From: Paenibacillus sp. BJ-4
GTDB lineage: Bacteria > Bacillota > Bacilli > Paenibacillales > Paenibacillaceae
Length of the DNA: 64,000 nt
NCBI RefSeq assembly: GCF_020404765.1
Contig: NZ_JAIVEM010000122.1
Span: forward strand, 1 to 64,000
Direction: 5' to 3'
Part shown: positions 34,385 through 42,593 of the stretch, one piece after another
Position numbering within the stretch: the first letter of the stretch is position 1
Layout of the letters: each line of letters begins with the position of its first letter
Translations under genes and position numbers: made by a program
Notes under the pieces: model-generated
What the model was told of the DNA's origin: nothing
Databases searched by the model: none
The model's input: the letters and a program-made list of their open reading frames with translations, nothing else

Positions 34385-35137
34385 CTATAGCTTGGCTCTA
34401 TCGTATGCGGCTACAAGAGCCGCAACCACTGCTGCCGAGTTGGTCGCAGCCAAGTCAAGATTGGAGTTAAAAGAACCCGCCGCTTCTGCACCGGCAAGAT
34501 CAGACAGAGAACGAACAGCCAGAAACGGGACACCAAACTGGTACGCTGTCTGAACGACAGCAGTCCCTTCCATATCCGTTACCCTGGCTTCAGGAAACTG
34601 GCTGCGAATAAAACGGGCGCGCTCAGCCTGATAGATAAAGGAGTCTGCCGTCGTAATCAATCCGGTGACGATCTGCCCTTCAATCTTGGTCTCCGCCAGC
34701 GCTGCTGTCGCGAAAGCAAGCAGCGCCGGCTCGACCGGATAACTTGCCGGCATCTGCGGTACCTGCCCGTAGGCATAGCCGAACGCTGTTCCGTCCACAT
34801 CGCTGTAAGTCAGCTCGGTCGCCACTACGACATCGCCAACATGCAGCGCTGGATCAAGCCCTCCAGCAGACCCGGTATTAATGACAAGCTCCGGGTTAAA
34901 TCGTTCAATCAACAGCGCCGTAGTCAAGGCCGCGTTCGCTTTGCCAATTCCCGATTGCAGCAGAACAACTTCCTTGCCCTGAAGATGGCCTGTATAAAAA
35001 ATTCCGTTCGCAATCCGGGTCATTTTTATCCCTTCGATTTGCGCTTTCAAACCTGCTATTTCTTCTTCCATGGCTCCGATAATCGCTATACTCAAAGTTC
35101 TTTTCTCGCTCCCTCCATGAATTTCTTCCATTTGCAT
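34385..35137 (-). CDS. mtnN: 5'-methylthioadenosine/S-adenosylhomocysteine nucleosidase
   Basis: 250 residues. Family motifs: AIIGAMEEEI at the N-terminus, SGIGKANAALTTALLIERF, the purine/ribose site VINTGSAGGLDP, DMEGTAVVQTAYQFGVPFLAVRS (Glu and Met contacting ribose) and the catalytic Asp in RSLSDLAG. It hydrolyses MTA and SAH to adenine and the thio-sugar, in methionine salvage. The start is uncertain: ATG 35137 follows the aminotransferase stop by 6 bases; an inner TTG has a strong but distant GGAGGG. It converges with 33894-34379 with only 5 bases between and no terminator visible. Confidence 0.95.
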   Translation of the reverse strand: MQMEEIHGGSEKRTLSIAIIGAMEEEIAGLKAQIEGIKMTRIANGIFYTGHLQGKEVVLLQSGIGKANAALTTALLIERFNPELVINTGSAGGLDPALHVGDVVVATELTYSDVDGTAFGYAYGQVPQMPASYPVEPALLAFATAALAETKIEGQIVTGLITTADSFIYQAERARFIRSQFPEARVTDMEGTAVVQTAYQFGVPFLAVRSLSDLAGAEAAGSFNSNLDLAATNSAAVVAALVAAYDRAKL

Positions 35138-35143
35138 TCCAGC

Positions 35144-36325
35144 TTATGCTTTAAAAATACCCGTTGCTGCGATTCGCTGCACCGCCTCCAGCAGCCGTTC
35201 TTCGCTGTTCACCAGACTGACCCGCACATGGGAAGCTCCTGCACGACCAAAGCCTTCTCCAGGAGCCACTGCAACATGCGCCTCGTCCAATAAAAAGTCT
35301 GCAAAGGAAGTAGATGTATAACCCACTGGCACCTTGAACCAGGCAAAAAAAGACCCTTGGGGAGCGGCTACCTCCCAGCCAATACCTCGTAACGCTGCAA
35401 TGAGAACATCACGTCGCCGCTCATATAACGCTGCCAGTTCCCGTACCTGTTCCTGCGAGCCCAGCAATGCCGCTGCTCCGGCATCCTGCACCGCTCCAAA
35501 AACGGTGCTATAGGCATGCGTATGATAATGCTTGAGCGCACCAATGACGGACGCATTTCCAACCGCAAAGCCGAAGCGCCATCCAGCCATGTTATACGTT
35601 TTGGAAGCCGTATACGTCTCGACACCATATTCCTTGCCGCCGGGGATTTGCAATAGACTAATCGGCTTATGCCCGCTAAAGCCAAGAGCACCGTAAGCAA
35701 AATCATTCATAACCGGAAAATGGTGCTCAGCGGCATAATCCAACGTTTTCGTCAGAAAATCCGCAGTAGCCACTGCTCCAGTCGGATTGTTCGGGTAATT
35801 AATAATGAGCAATTTGACCTGCTCTGCGATGTCTTCCGGTACGGTTGTATAATCAGGCAAAAAGCCATCCTTCTCATCAAGCGGAATTATATGAATATAG
35901 GCTCTTGCCAGCGCAGCAGCGGAATAATACTGCGGGTACGCCGGATCGGTTGTCAATAACCAGTCACCGGGATTGAGCAACGCCTGTGGAATACCCATTA
36001 CACCTATGGCGGAGCCGTTGAATACGGCAACCTCCCGGTCAGGATCAAGCTCTACCTGATACTCCCGTTTATAGAACGCAGCGACAGCTTCCAGTGTGCT
36101 TTTTTTCCCATGAAAAGGCGGGTAGCCCTGATTGGTCGGCTGATCGACCGCTTCCTTCAAAGCACTGATGATATGCGCCGGTGTCGGCTGATCCGGGTTA
36201 CCGGCTGCCAAATTGATTACATCTATTCCTTTGCTTTTATACAGATTCACTTTGTCATCCATTGCGCTAAAATAGTTGTCAGGCAGAGCCTTGACGAGAT
36301 CAGAGGATGAAAAAATCACGTTCAT
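35144..36325 (-). CDS. PLP-dependent aminotransferase, class I/II
   Basis: 393 residues from ATG 36325 (MNVIFSSSDLVKALP; SD AAGGTGG). Fold-type I landmarks: NLAAGNPDQPTP, the Asn and Tyr of INYPNNPTGAVA, NDFAYGALGF, the PLP lysine in TYTASKTYNMAGWRFGFAVG and the C-terminal substrate Arg in SHVRVSLV. Flanked by metQ and mtnN, it could act on 2-keto-4-methylthiobutyrate in methionine salvage (MtnE/YkrV-like), but the family is broad and the substrate is inferred from context only. Confidence 0.9.
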   Translation of the reverse strand: MNVIFSSSDLVKALPDNYFSAMDDKVNLYKSKGIDVINLAAGNPDQPTPAHIISALKEAVDQPTNQGYPPFHGKKSTLEAVAAFYKREYQVELDPDREVAVFNGSAIGVMGIPQALLNPGDWLLTTDPAYPQYYSAAALARAYIHIIPLDEKDGFLPDYTTVPEDIAEQVKLLIINYPNNPTGAVATADFLTKTLDYAAEHHFPVMNDFAYGALGFSGHKPISLLQIPGGKEYGVETYTASKTYNMAGWRFGFAVGNASVIGALKHYHTHAYSTVFGAVQDAGAAALLGSQEQVRELAALYERRRDVLIAALRGIGWEVAAPQGSFFAWFKVPVGYTSTSFADFLLDEAHVAVAPGEGFGRAGASHVRVSLVNSEERLLEAVQRIAATGIFKA

Positions 36326-36389
36326 CTCCACCTTTTATCCATAAGATACAGGCTGACAATGTCAGCCCGCAGAAGATCGTAACCCGATA

Positions 36390-37229
36390 TTATTTGAAAT
36401 AGCTTGGCAGCTTGTAGCCTTCATAATCGGGATTCGATTTGATGTACTTTTGGAATTCTTCCGAATGATACCCTTCAATAATGTCTTTGACAAATGGCTT
36501 GTCCTTGTTCTTGCTGTCCACAGCCACCACATTCGTAAACGGATCGGTCATATTTTCAAGCTTTAAAGCCGAGGTCAGCTTCATTCCATTCGATACAGCA
36601 AAGTTTCCTTGTATAGCCGCAAAATCAACATCCTCCAATGCACGTGGTCCCTGTGCCGGTTCGGTAGCAACAAATTCCAAATGATGCGGATTAGAGGTAA
36701 TGTCGTTCACCGATGTTTGCAGTGGATCAATATTTTCCTTTAATGTGATCCAGCCTATTTCCTTTAAAATATTCAGCGCACGCAGCATATTGACTGGCTC
36801 GTTGGGCAGGTTAATTTGGGCCCCGTCGGTAACTTCGTCAAGGCTGGTATGCTTGCTGGAGTACAATCCCATTGGAGGAGTCGGGACCTGTACAGCACCA
36901 ATCAAATTAATATTCTCCCGTTTATTCATAGATTCCAGATAGAGCGAATGCTGGAACACATTCGCATCAATATCGCCATTAGCCACGGCTACATTGGGCT
37001 GAACACCGTCAGTAAACTCTTTATTTGTAATCTTATAGCCCTTCTTCTCCAAATATGGAGCCACACCCTTTTTAAACTGATCGCTATATGGACCGGGATT
37101 AAAGCTGATATGCAGTGTTTTCTGTCCTTCACCCGCAGCGTTTCCCGATGTATTCTTACTGCCACAGCCAGAGATAAAAAGCGCGACTGCTCCCAGTAAT
37201 AGTATGAATGAAATCCATTTTTTCTTCAT
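36390..37229 (-). CDS. metQ: Methionine-binding lipoprotein (NLPA family)
   Basis: 279 residues from ATG 37229 (SD GGGGGAG). The lipoprotein signal ends in lipobox LFISGC with Cys22. The mature part shows the NLPA/MetQ blocks HISFNPGPYSDQFKKG, NVFQHSLYLESMN and INLPNEPVNMLRAL. It captures methionine (or an analogue) for a MetNI ABC transporter; neither metN nor metI is present nearby. It lies upstream of the aminotransferase and mtnN, 64 bases apart, consistent with a methionine uptake/salvage operon. Confidence 0.93.
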   Translation of the reverse strand: MKKKWISFILLLGAVALFISGCGSKNTSGNAAGEGQKTLHISFNPGPYSDQFKKGVAPYLEKKGYKITNKEFTDGVQPNVAVANGDIDANVFQHSLYLESMNKRENINLIGAVQVPTPPMGLYSSKHTSLDEVTDGAQINLPNEPVNMLRALNILKEIGWITLKENIDPLQTSVNDITSNPHHLEFVATEPAQGPRALEDVDFAAIQGNFAVSNGMKLTSALKLENMTDPFTNVVAVDSKNKDKPFVKDIIEGYHSEEFQKYIKSNPDYEGYKLPSYFK

Positions 37230-37318
37230 TTTGATGTCTCCCCCCGATATCATCTGCTTTTTGTGAGCTAGAATGTTGCAGTCCATCTGAATACCAAGTA
37301 ATTTGATGAGTTTTATAA

Positions 37319-37348
37319 ATATTACAACGATTTTTTATTTACTGTCAA
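37319..37348 (-). promoter_or_regulatory. metQ promoter
   Basis: On the minus strand -35 TTGACA (37348-37343) and -10 TAATAT (37324-37319) are 18 bp apart. The leader of about 85 bases is too short for a SAM riboswitch or T-box, and none is seen. Confidence 0.75.
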
Positions 37349-37377
37349 CAATATTTAATCACGCATCTTCTGCTACC

Positions 37378-37483
37378 AAAAAGGGCCGCATTAGGCGGTC
37401 CCTTTCACACCTGTCTGTTTTTATACATTTATTTCTATCAGGGGATGGATTTCATCAAATGTCAGCGTAAATAATTCAGGCAT
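37378..37483 (-). pseudogene. Gene tail with orphan terminator
   Basis: On the minus strand a 20-codon frame (ATG 37483 to TAA 37421) reads MPELFTLTFDEIHPLIEINV and is followed directly by a hairpin (37405-37378; AAAGGG/CCCTTT arms with CCGC/GCGG) and TTTTTGG. There is no SD and no full gene in front of it: ydhK runs the other way. It looks like the 3' end of a lost gene that kept its terminator. A very short expressed peptide is the alternative. Confidence 0.35.
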
Positions 37484-37521
37484 GGCACTTCACAATTTTG
37501 TCATATACCTCCGTTTCAAAA

Positions 37522-37538
37522 ATACCCCGTAGGGGTAT
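37522..37538. promoter_or_regulatory. CsoR-type copper operator upstream of ydhK
   Basis: ATACCCCGTAGGGGTAT is a perfect 7-3-7 inverted repeat of the form bound by CsoR repressors. It fills the spacer of a promoter with TTTCAA (-35, about 37515) and TATACT (-10, 37536-37541), 16 bp apart, so a bound repressor would block polymerase. csoR itself is not in the window. Confidence 0.8.
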
Positions 37539-37576
37539 ACTTGAATGTGGAATTAAAAGCTAAAGGAGCTGTAAAT

Positions 37577-38131
37577 ATGAGAAAACAATGGGCTTTGCTC
37601 GCTGGTACAGTCATGATTATTTTGAGCGGGTGCGGGAACAGTAACGCTCCAGTTCAGGAGCACACGACAAGCAGTCAACAACATGACACATCAGATATGA
37701 ACCATTCCACTTCCAGTAAGCTTCCTGCCGGACTAAAAGAAGCTGAAAACCCAGCCTTTAAAGTTGGCAGCCAAGCGATCATCCGAGCTGACCATATGGC
37801 AGGCATGAACGGCGCTGCCGCCACAATTGTGGGTGCTTATACGACTACTGCTTATACGGTTTCATACACTCCAACCACTGGAGGGGAAAAAGTGACTAAT
37901 CATAAGTGGGTTATTCATGAAGAGATTAAAGATGCGGGCAGCGAGCCCTATACACCGGGCACGGAAGTTATCCTGGCGGCAGATCATATGAAGGGGATGG
38001 ATGGGGCCAAGGCTACCATTGATTCCGCTGAGCCAACGACCGTATATATGGTAGATTATACGCCGACTACAGGGGGAACGCCTGTCAAAAATCATAAATG
38101 GGTGACGGAGAGTGAGCTTTCAGCCAAGTAG
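37577..38131 (+). CDS. ydhK: YdhK-family lipoprotein, probably copper-induced
   Basis: 184 residues from ATG 37577 (SD AAAGGAG); an earlier in-frame start at 37541 overlaps the operator. The lipobox is ILSGC. After a His/Met/Ser-rich linker (TSDMNHSTSSK) come two copies of the DUF1541 repeat: GSQAIIRADHMAGMNGAAAT and then ATIVGAYTTTAYTVSYTPTT, followed by a second copy with ILAADHMKGMDGAKATID. The DHMxGM motifs with His and Met are plausible Cu(I) ligands. The CsoR-type box upstream supports a role in copper handling at the cell surface; direct function of the family is unproven. Confidence 0.9.
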   Translation: MRKQWALLAGTVMIILSGCGNSNAPVQEHTTSSQQHDTSDMNHSTSSKLPAGLKEAENPAFKVGSQAIIRADHMAGMNGAAATIVGAYTTTAYTVSYTPTTGGEKVTNHKWVIHEEIKDAGSEPYTPGTEVILAADHMKGMDGAKATIDSAEPTTVYMVDYTPTTGGTPVKNHKWVTESELSAK

Positions 38132-38161
38132 AACTCTTACATCACAGGTTGCTTGATAGCA

Positions 38162-38188
38162 AAAGGGAGCCTGACATCGGCTCCCTTT
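38162..38188 (+). terminator. Terminator after ydhK (likely bidirectional)
   Basis: AAAGGGAGCC (38162-38171) pairs with GGCTCCCTTT (38179-38188) over a 7-base loop. The T-run is short on the plus strand; it may also serve the convergent minus-strand fragment. Confidence 0.8.
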
Positions 38189-38215
38189 ATACGGCTTTAT
38201 TTTGGTTTGGACAAA

Positions 38216-38542
38216 CTACTTTGCTAAATTTAGCTTAGCATCCTTAATATTATACAAAGTCCTTTCGCTTGTCGTCAAAATCTGCGGTGGGGCAAGAAAA
38301 ATCACAACGCTCTGAGCTGCAACTTTCAAATCAATAAACACCAAAACCTGCCCAGCTTTGTTGTTGTTTATGGGAACAAATTGGGGGACAAACGCCGCTG
38401 AATTTCCCGACTGATCGATCATCTTAACATAAAAGTAGTATCCAACCGTAGCCAGATCCAGGTTACTCAAAGAGTAGTTAAAGGTTGCCTCCGGATTGAA
38501 CTGACTTCGTTTAACCAATTGTGCATCCGAGTTTTTGACCAT
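38216..38542 (-). pseudogene. C-terminal fragment of a larger protein
   Basis: A 108-codon frame whose sense continues upstream of its ATG (in frame PTYTSYV) to a TAA at 38566, and which has no SD. The product (NPEATFNYSLSNLDLATVGY and YFYVKMIDQSGN) looks like a beta-sandwich module, and ends LYNIKDAKLNLAK. It starts abruptly, so it is probably the tail of a truncated gene. It lies downstream of ogt on the same strand. The family is not recognised. Confidence 0.45.
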
Positions 38543-38611
38543 AACGTATGAAGTGTATGTCGGTTAAATATTTTTCATCTTCAAACAACTTTTCGGTCTA
38601 TCCAATCCTCC

Positions 38612-39121
38612 TCAAGATCTCTGTAAAATGCTCTGAAAGCTCTCTGAAAAACGCTTCTCATGCTGGAGTAACCATTCTTTTCTCCATAGGCCCCCTGCGT
38701 AGCCGGTTAGTTTCTGATTTGAACCAATAATTCGGTGACAGGGAATGACAATACTGAGTTTATTTTTTCCATTTGCACTGCCTACGGCCCTAATCGCTTT
38801 TTCGTTTCCAATAGCAAGGGCAATGTCCTTATATGCCGCCGTTTCGCCATATTCTACTTTCACCAGCGCATTCCATACCCTTTGCTGAAAGTTTGTACCT
38901 TCAAAAGCATAGGGAAACGTAAACTCATGGCGCTCACCTTTAAAATACTCATCAAGCTGACTAGTACATTCCTGTAAAACCTGGGGAGGAGCCTCTTCCA
39001 TGGACTTCGTTAAGGGTATATCCCGATCAGAGAACATGATGGAATGGACTGCTTCACTCGTGCCCCATATCTCTATCTCCCCAATCGGTGATACATAATT
39101 CAACATATATAGCTTGCTCAT
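38612..39121 (-). CDS. ogt: Methylated-DNA-protein-cysteine methyltransferase
   Basis: 169 residues with the active-site motif IVIPCHRIIG (Cys128), preceded by the DNA-binding helix RVWNALVKVEYGETAAYKDI and GSANGKN. It removes methyl groups from O6-methylguanine by irreversible transfer to Cys128. It lies 23 bases downstream of adaA, the arrangement of the B. subtilis adaA-adaB adaptive-response operon, so it may equally be called adaB. Induction by methylation damage via AdaA is expected. Confidence 0.95.
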   Translation of the reverse strand: MSKLYMLNYVSPIGEIEIWGTSEAVHSIMFSDRDIPLTKSMEEAPPQVLQECTSQLDEYFKGERHEFTFPYAFEGTNFQQRVWNALVKVEYGETAAYKDIALAIGNEKAIRAVGSANGKNKLSIVIPCHRIIGSNQKLTGYAGGLWRKEWLLQHEKRFSESFQSILQRS

Positions 39122-39144
39122 AAAAGGATCACGCCCTCCTTGAA

Positions 39145-39705
39145 CTACTCCTTATTCAGCTTTCTGTACTCACTAGGAGAACATTGGATCAAACTGCGAA
39201 ATGCCTTATAGAAATTTGAAGAACTTTGGAAGCCTGTCTCATAGCAAATCTCAAGATTCGTAAGATCTGTACTTTTAAGCAGATAGGCTGCCTTATCAAC
39301 TCTGATTTTTTCCAAATACGTGCGGGGTGTTTCTGAGGTTTCCTGCTTAAAAATGCGCTCCAAATAAAAAGGGCTTACTCCGACATGGTCCGCAATATCC
39401 TGCAATACCAGTCTTTCTCTATAATGATGGACCAAGAAGGCGACCACATTTTGGACCAGCCTGATAGAGGGTGAAACATCTGTCTCAGGCTGGCATCTTT
39501 TGCAGGCACGAAACCCCGCTTTCTCCACTGCCTGTATTTCATCATAAAACTCAACATTTATTTTTTTCGGCTTTTTGGACCGGCAGGAAGGCCGACAGTA
39601 TATTCGGGTTGTTTTCACAGCCGTAAAAAACAACCCGTCATATTTACGATCACACGCTATAATTTTCTCCCACATTTCTTCAAAAGAAAGCTTGATGTTA
39701 GCCAT
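39145..39705 (-). CDS. adaA: Methylphosphotriester-DNA methyltransferase and AraC-type activator
   Basis: 186 residues. The N-terminal Ada zinc domain has the four ligands Cys37, Cys41 (YCRPSCRSKKPK), Cys68 and Cys71 (ACKRCQPE); Cys37 is the methyl acceptor. The C-terminal AraC HTH covers about 95-186 (LVLQDIADHVGVSPFYLERI and a second helix pair ending FRSLIQCSPSEYRK). Methylated AdaA activates its own operon. It lies upstream of ogt with a 23-base gap. The SD before ATG 39705 is weak (AGGACAGG). Confidence 0.95.
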   Translation of the reverse strand: MANIKLSFEEMWEKIIACDRKYDGLFFTAVKTTRIYCRPSCRSKKPKKINVEFYDEIQAVEKAGFRACKRCQPETDVSPSIRLVQNVVAFLVHHYRERLVLQDIADHVGVSPFYLERIFKQETSETPRTYLEKIRVDKAAYLLKSTDLTNLEICYETGFQSSSNFYKAFRSLIQCSPSEYRKLNKE

Positions 39706-39748
39706 GATCGAATGCCCTGTCCTTTCTATCGTTTATCCTTAGTTATCC

Positions 39749-40516
39749 TCATGAATATAAATGCGAAGTATCTTGAAGGTTGATCAACTGTTCAGCGTTC
39801 TTTTGCAAAGCAATTATTATATTATCAGAAAATGCATTACCAAAGCTAAACCGTTTAACTCCTAACTGCTGAAGCTTGCGGACATTTGTCAGACCTGGCA
39901 AGGATAAAACATTAAGCGGAGCGTTTACATGCAGCACAACTTCCTTAATCTCATCATCGACCTTCAACCCCGGAACAAAAATACCGCTCGCACCGCTCTC
40001 CACATACACTATTGCCCGTTCAATGGTTTCCGCAAGTGGAGCATCCTTCTGCAAATATGTATCCGTTCTTGCGTTTATAAAAAACTCTCTGTACCCATGC
40101 GCATCCAGTGCTGCTCTTATGTTGGACAGCAGCTTACTGTGCAATTCCATTTCTCGAAGTCCCTTTTTCGTTTTCAAAGAATCCTCAATATTAATACCTG
40201 CAACTCCCACATCGGCTATCCTTAAAACATGCTCAACAATCGTCGCCGTATCTTCCCCATACCCTGCTTCAATATCTGCCGATACTGGAATCTCAACATG
40301 ATCTACAATCGTTCGAATGATGCTTACATGCTGGTCAAAATCAATAAGCTCACCATCTGCAAAGCCAAGCGTATTGGCAATTCCCCAACTCGTTGTACCT
40401 ATCGCCTTAAAGCCTGCTTTCTCCAAAGCGACGGCAGATAACAAGTCCCAGGCGTTTCCTAAAAATAATAGCTCCTCGGAAGTATGCAATGCATTAAATT
40501 GCTGTATTTTGTTCAT
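39749..40516 (-). CDS. Isocitrate lyase/PEP mutase-family protein
   Basis: 255 residues forming the TIM barrel of the PEP-mutase/ICL superfamily: LGNAWDLLSAVALEKAGFKA, ADIEAGYGED (metal-binding Asp/Glu), GINIEDSLK and INARTDTYL. The catalytic KKCGH motif of isocitrate lyase is absent, so this belongs to the methylisocitrate-lyase/oxaloacetate-hydrolase-like group whose substrates are often unknown. SD AGGAGG precedes ATG 40516. It lies upstream of adaA on the same strand; no terminator is seen in the 43-base gap. Confidence 0.88.
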   Translation of the reverse strand: MNKIQQFNALHTSEELLFLGNAWDLLSAVALEKAGFKAIGTTSWGIANTLGFADGELIDFDQHVSIIRTIVDHVEIPVSADIEAGYGEDTATIVEHVLRIADVGVAGINIEDSLKTKKGLREMELHSKLLSNIRAALDAHGYREFFINARTDTYLQKDAPLAETIERAIVYVESGASGIFVPGLKVDDEIKEVVLHVNAPLNVLSLPGLTNVRKLQQLGVKRFSFGNAFSDNIIIALQKNAEQLINLQDTSHLYS

Positions 40517-40996
40517 GTTAAGCCTCCTGATATGTAATGTATCTCATTTTAGCAAGAGGCTGTTTGGGTTTCGTCCTCATTCTTGCGCTTATGGTCTACC
40601 AAGCTGTCCTTTTTTTTGAGTAAAAGCGTTCCTTCTGATTTCTATGCTCTTTTTGAATATACTTGAAATTGGAAAAAATGGACCAACTAGGTCTATTTAC
40701 TCACATATAGATCATAAATTTTGAAAAAAATGGTTATCCAAGCTCTGTTTAATCATATGATTCTTATCTATACTCTTGTTAAATCAATTCGAGTTAGAAG
40801 CAAATCTACGCTAAGGGCTAATAACAGTATAAGCGCTTAAACTATGTGCTTATGAAAGGAGGGACATTATCGCATAAATACATCCTATTTACCTCATATT
40901 TTATTTATAACGAGAGTTAACATGCTTATGTTATTTTTCATAATAGGAATAATCCATAAATGATTTTGATAATTATATTATTCTAGGAGGAATTAT
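40517..40996 (+). promoter_or_regulatory. Chitosanase upstream region with weak cre-like site
   Basis: 480 bases without a supported gene. TATAAGCGCTTAAA at 40828-40841 matches the cre consensus except at two positions and contains the palindrome TAAGCGCTTA. GAAAGGAGGGACATT near 40854 looks like an SD but opens no real frame. A/T-rich DNA with possible -10 elements leads up to the SD at 40984-40990. No hexamer pair is convincing. Confidence 0.4.
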
Positions 40997-42028
40997 ATGT
41001 ATAAGACAAGTAATGAACTCGTTTCAAATAAAACAAAGTTCTTTATGATCTTGCTATGCTTCACTGTAATCGCTTCATTCTCTAGCTTGTCTGGTCCTTC
41101 ACCTGCCAAGGCTTTTGCTGAAGAGAACGGAACTCCGGTACAGGAAACAATTGATTTAAATGAGGGATTCGACAATTCAAATGAAGCAAGTATAGGGTCA
41201 TTATCCCTTACTAGCGAAGAAGCTACTAGCCAAGCAACGGTTGCAGCTATTGATCATGATGCTAATTTTTCACCTTCAACACTTCAGTTTCTAAAGGCTA
41301 ATACAGGACTCGACGGTGAACAATGGGATAATATTATGAAGCTAGTGAACAAACCAGAGCAAGATTCTTTGAAATGGACTGAATTCTATGGCTATGCTGA
41401 AGATATCGGCGATAATCGCGGATACACAATTGGTATCTTTGGGGCGACGACAGGCGGTTCGAATGATACGGGACCTGATGGTCCGGACTTATTCAAAGCT
41501 TTTGATGCTGCTAGTGGAGCTAGCAGCCCTTCCATTGCAGGTGGATTAGCACGTGCTGGTCTGAAGGGGAAAATGAGTGGCTCGATTCTAAAGCTCAGCG
41601 ATAGCGATAGTGTAATCAAGAAGAAGATCAAGGCTCTCCAAAACAATGAGGCTTGGAGAGAAGCCACGTGGCGTACGTTCTATGACACCTATATCAAATA
41701 TAGTGTACAGCAAGCACAGAAACGCGGATTTAATACCGCTCTGACGATTGGATCATTTGTCGACACAGCACTCAATCAAGGCGCTACTGGTGATTCAGGT
41801 AGTCTTGAAGGAATCCTCTCACGTTCAGGCAGTAGTACGAATGAGAAGACATTCATGACTAACTTCTATGCTAAGCGTACATTGATTGTCGATACCAACG
41901 ATTATAACCAGCCTCCTAATGGTAAGAATCGTGTGAAACAATGGAGTTCTCTCTTAGCTTCTGGCGAAACAGATCTTAAGAACGCAGATGCAGCCGTGAT
42001 CAAAGTAACTAATTGGGAAATGAAGTAA
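40997..42028 (+). CDS. csn: Secreted chitosanase, glycoside hydrolase family 46
   Basis: 343 residues. A signal peptide (basic NKTK, hydrophobic FFMILLCFTVIASF) ends near PAKA|FAEE; a Ser/Thr/Glu-rich stretch of about 45 residues follows. The GH46 core starts near residue 90 and includes KWTEFYGYAEDIGDNRGYTI. Glu121 and Asp139, 18 residues apart, match the spacing of catalytic Glu and Asp in known GH46 enzymes. It hydrolyses chitosan outside the cell by inversion. SD AGGAGG precedes ATG 40997. A strong terminator follows at 42044. Confidence 0.93.
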   Translation: MYKTSNELVSNKTKFFMILLCFTVIASFSSLSGPSPAKAFAEENGTPVQETIDLNEGFDNSNEASIGSLSLTSEEATSQATVAAIDHDANFSPSTLQFLKANTGLDGEQWDNIMKLVNKPEQDSLKWTEFYGYAEDIGDNRGYTIGIFGATTGGSNDTGPDGPDLFKAFDAASGASSPSIAGGLARAGLKGKMSGSILKLSDSDSVIKKKIKALQNNEAWREATWRTFYDTYIKYSVQQAQKRGFNTALTIGSFVDTALNQGATGDSGSLEGILSRSGSSTNEKTFMTNFYAKRTLIVDTNDYNQPPNGKNRVKQWSSLLASGETDLKNADAAVIKVTNWEMK

Positions 42029-42043
42029 ATAACAATATACGCT

Positions 42044-42073
42044 ATAAGGAGGGCATACCGTATGCCCTCCTTT
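42044..42073 (+). terminator. Terminator after chitosanase
   Basis: AAGGAGGGCATA (42046-42057) pairs perfectly with TATGCCCTCCTT (42061-42072) over a 3-base loop, followed by TATCTATTTTC. Confidence 0.9.
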
Positions 42074-42519
42074 ATCTATTTTCACGAAAATTGAAAGAAG
42101 CGTAAAACATGGCGTAACCTATTGTAGTTAGTAACATCCCTGCTCCAATAAAGAGCTTCAACTAACAATTTTTAATGGTACGAGCAGCACTCCCCCATTC
42201 TTCCATATAGTTCCTCTCATCATTCGAGTATGTAGGTCGCGTATACAAATAGAGGGACTGTCCCGGAAGTCCGAAACTTGCAAGCTCCTGAAACAGTCTT
42301 GTAAAATGTTTATTATCTCGAAATAGAGGTCGTTAGATCAAATGATAGCCGGATGGAAGTCTGCCACTACTTCAGATATTACGGATTTGCTGCAATGTCG
42401 AACGTTGATTGGCAGAGATAAGAGATTCTACTCTAGCTTATGCTCACTGGAAGAATTGGTTTGGGGCGGGAATTATCATTTCACAAAATCGTTCTATATT
42501 TCATAAACATGGAACGGAC
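42074..42519. other. Intergenic stretch without a supported gene
   Basis: About 446 bases between the chitosanase terminator and the LexA-box promoter. A short palindrome GGGACTGTCCC (42254-42264) is visible. No frame has both an SD and a plausible product. It may hold decayed sequence, but I cannot identify a source. Confidence 0.5.
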
Positions 42520-42548
42520 TTGAAAAAGGAACATATGTTCTGTATAAT
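42520..42548 (+). promoter_or_regulatory. Promoter with LexA (SOS) box
   Basis: -35 TTGAAA (42520-42525), 17 bp, -10 TATAAT (42543-42548). The spacer contains GAACATATGTTC (42529-42540), a perfect match to the Gram-positive LexA/DinR core GAAC-N4-GTTC. Bound LexA would occlude both hexamers. Confidence 0.88.
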
Positions 42549-42593
42549 CTAGCTTAGCAATTGGCAAAATCCTGAACTAACGGAGATGCGGAC

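Noticed and set aside
37230..37343. SAM riboswitch or T-box upstream of metQ
   Set aside because: The leader from the TTGACA promoter is only about 85 bases and shows no conserved riboswitch helices or terminator.
42254..42264. GGGACTGTCCC as a fifth NreC box
   Set aside because: The arms are five bases apart rather than four, and no promoter or nitrate-related gene follows at the fixed distance.
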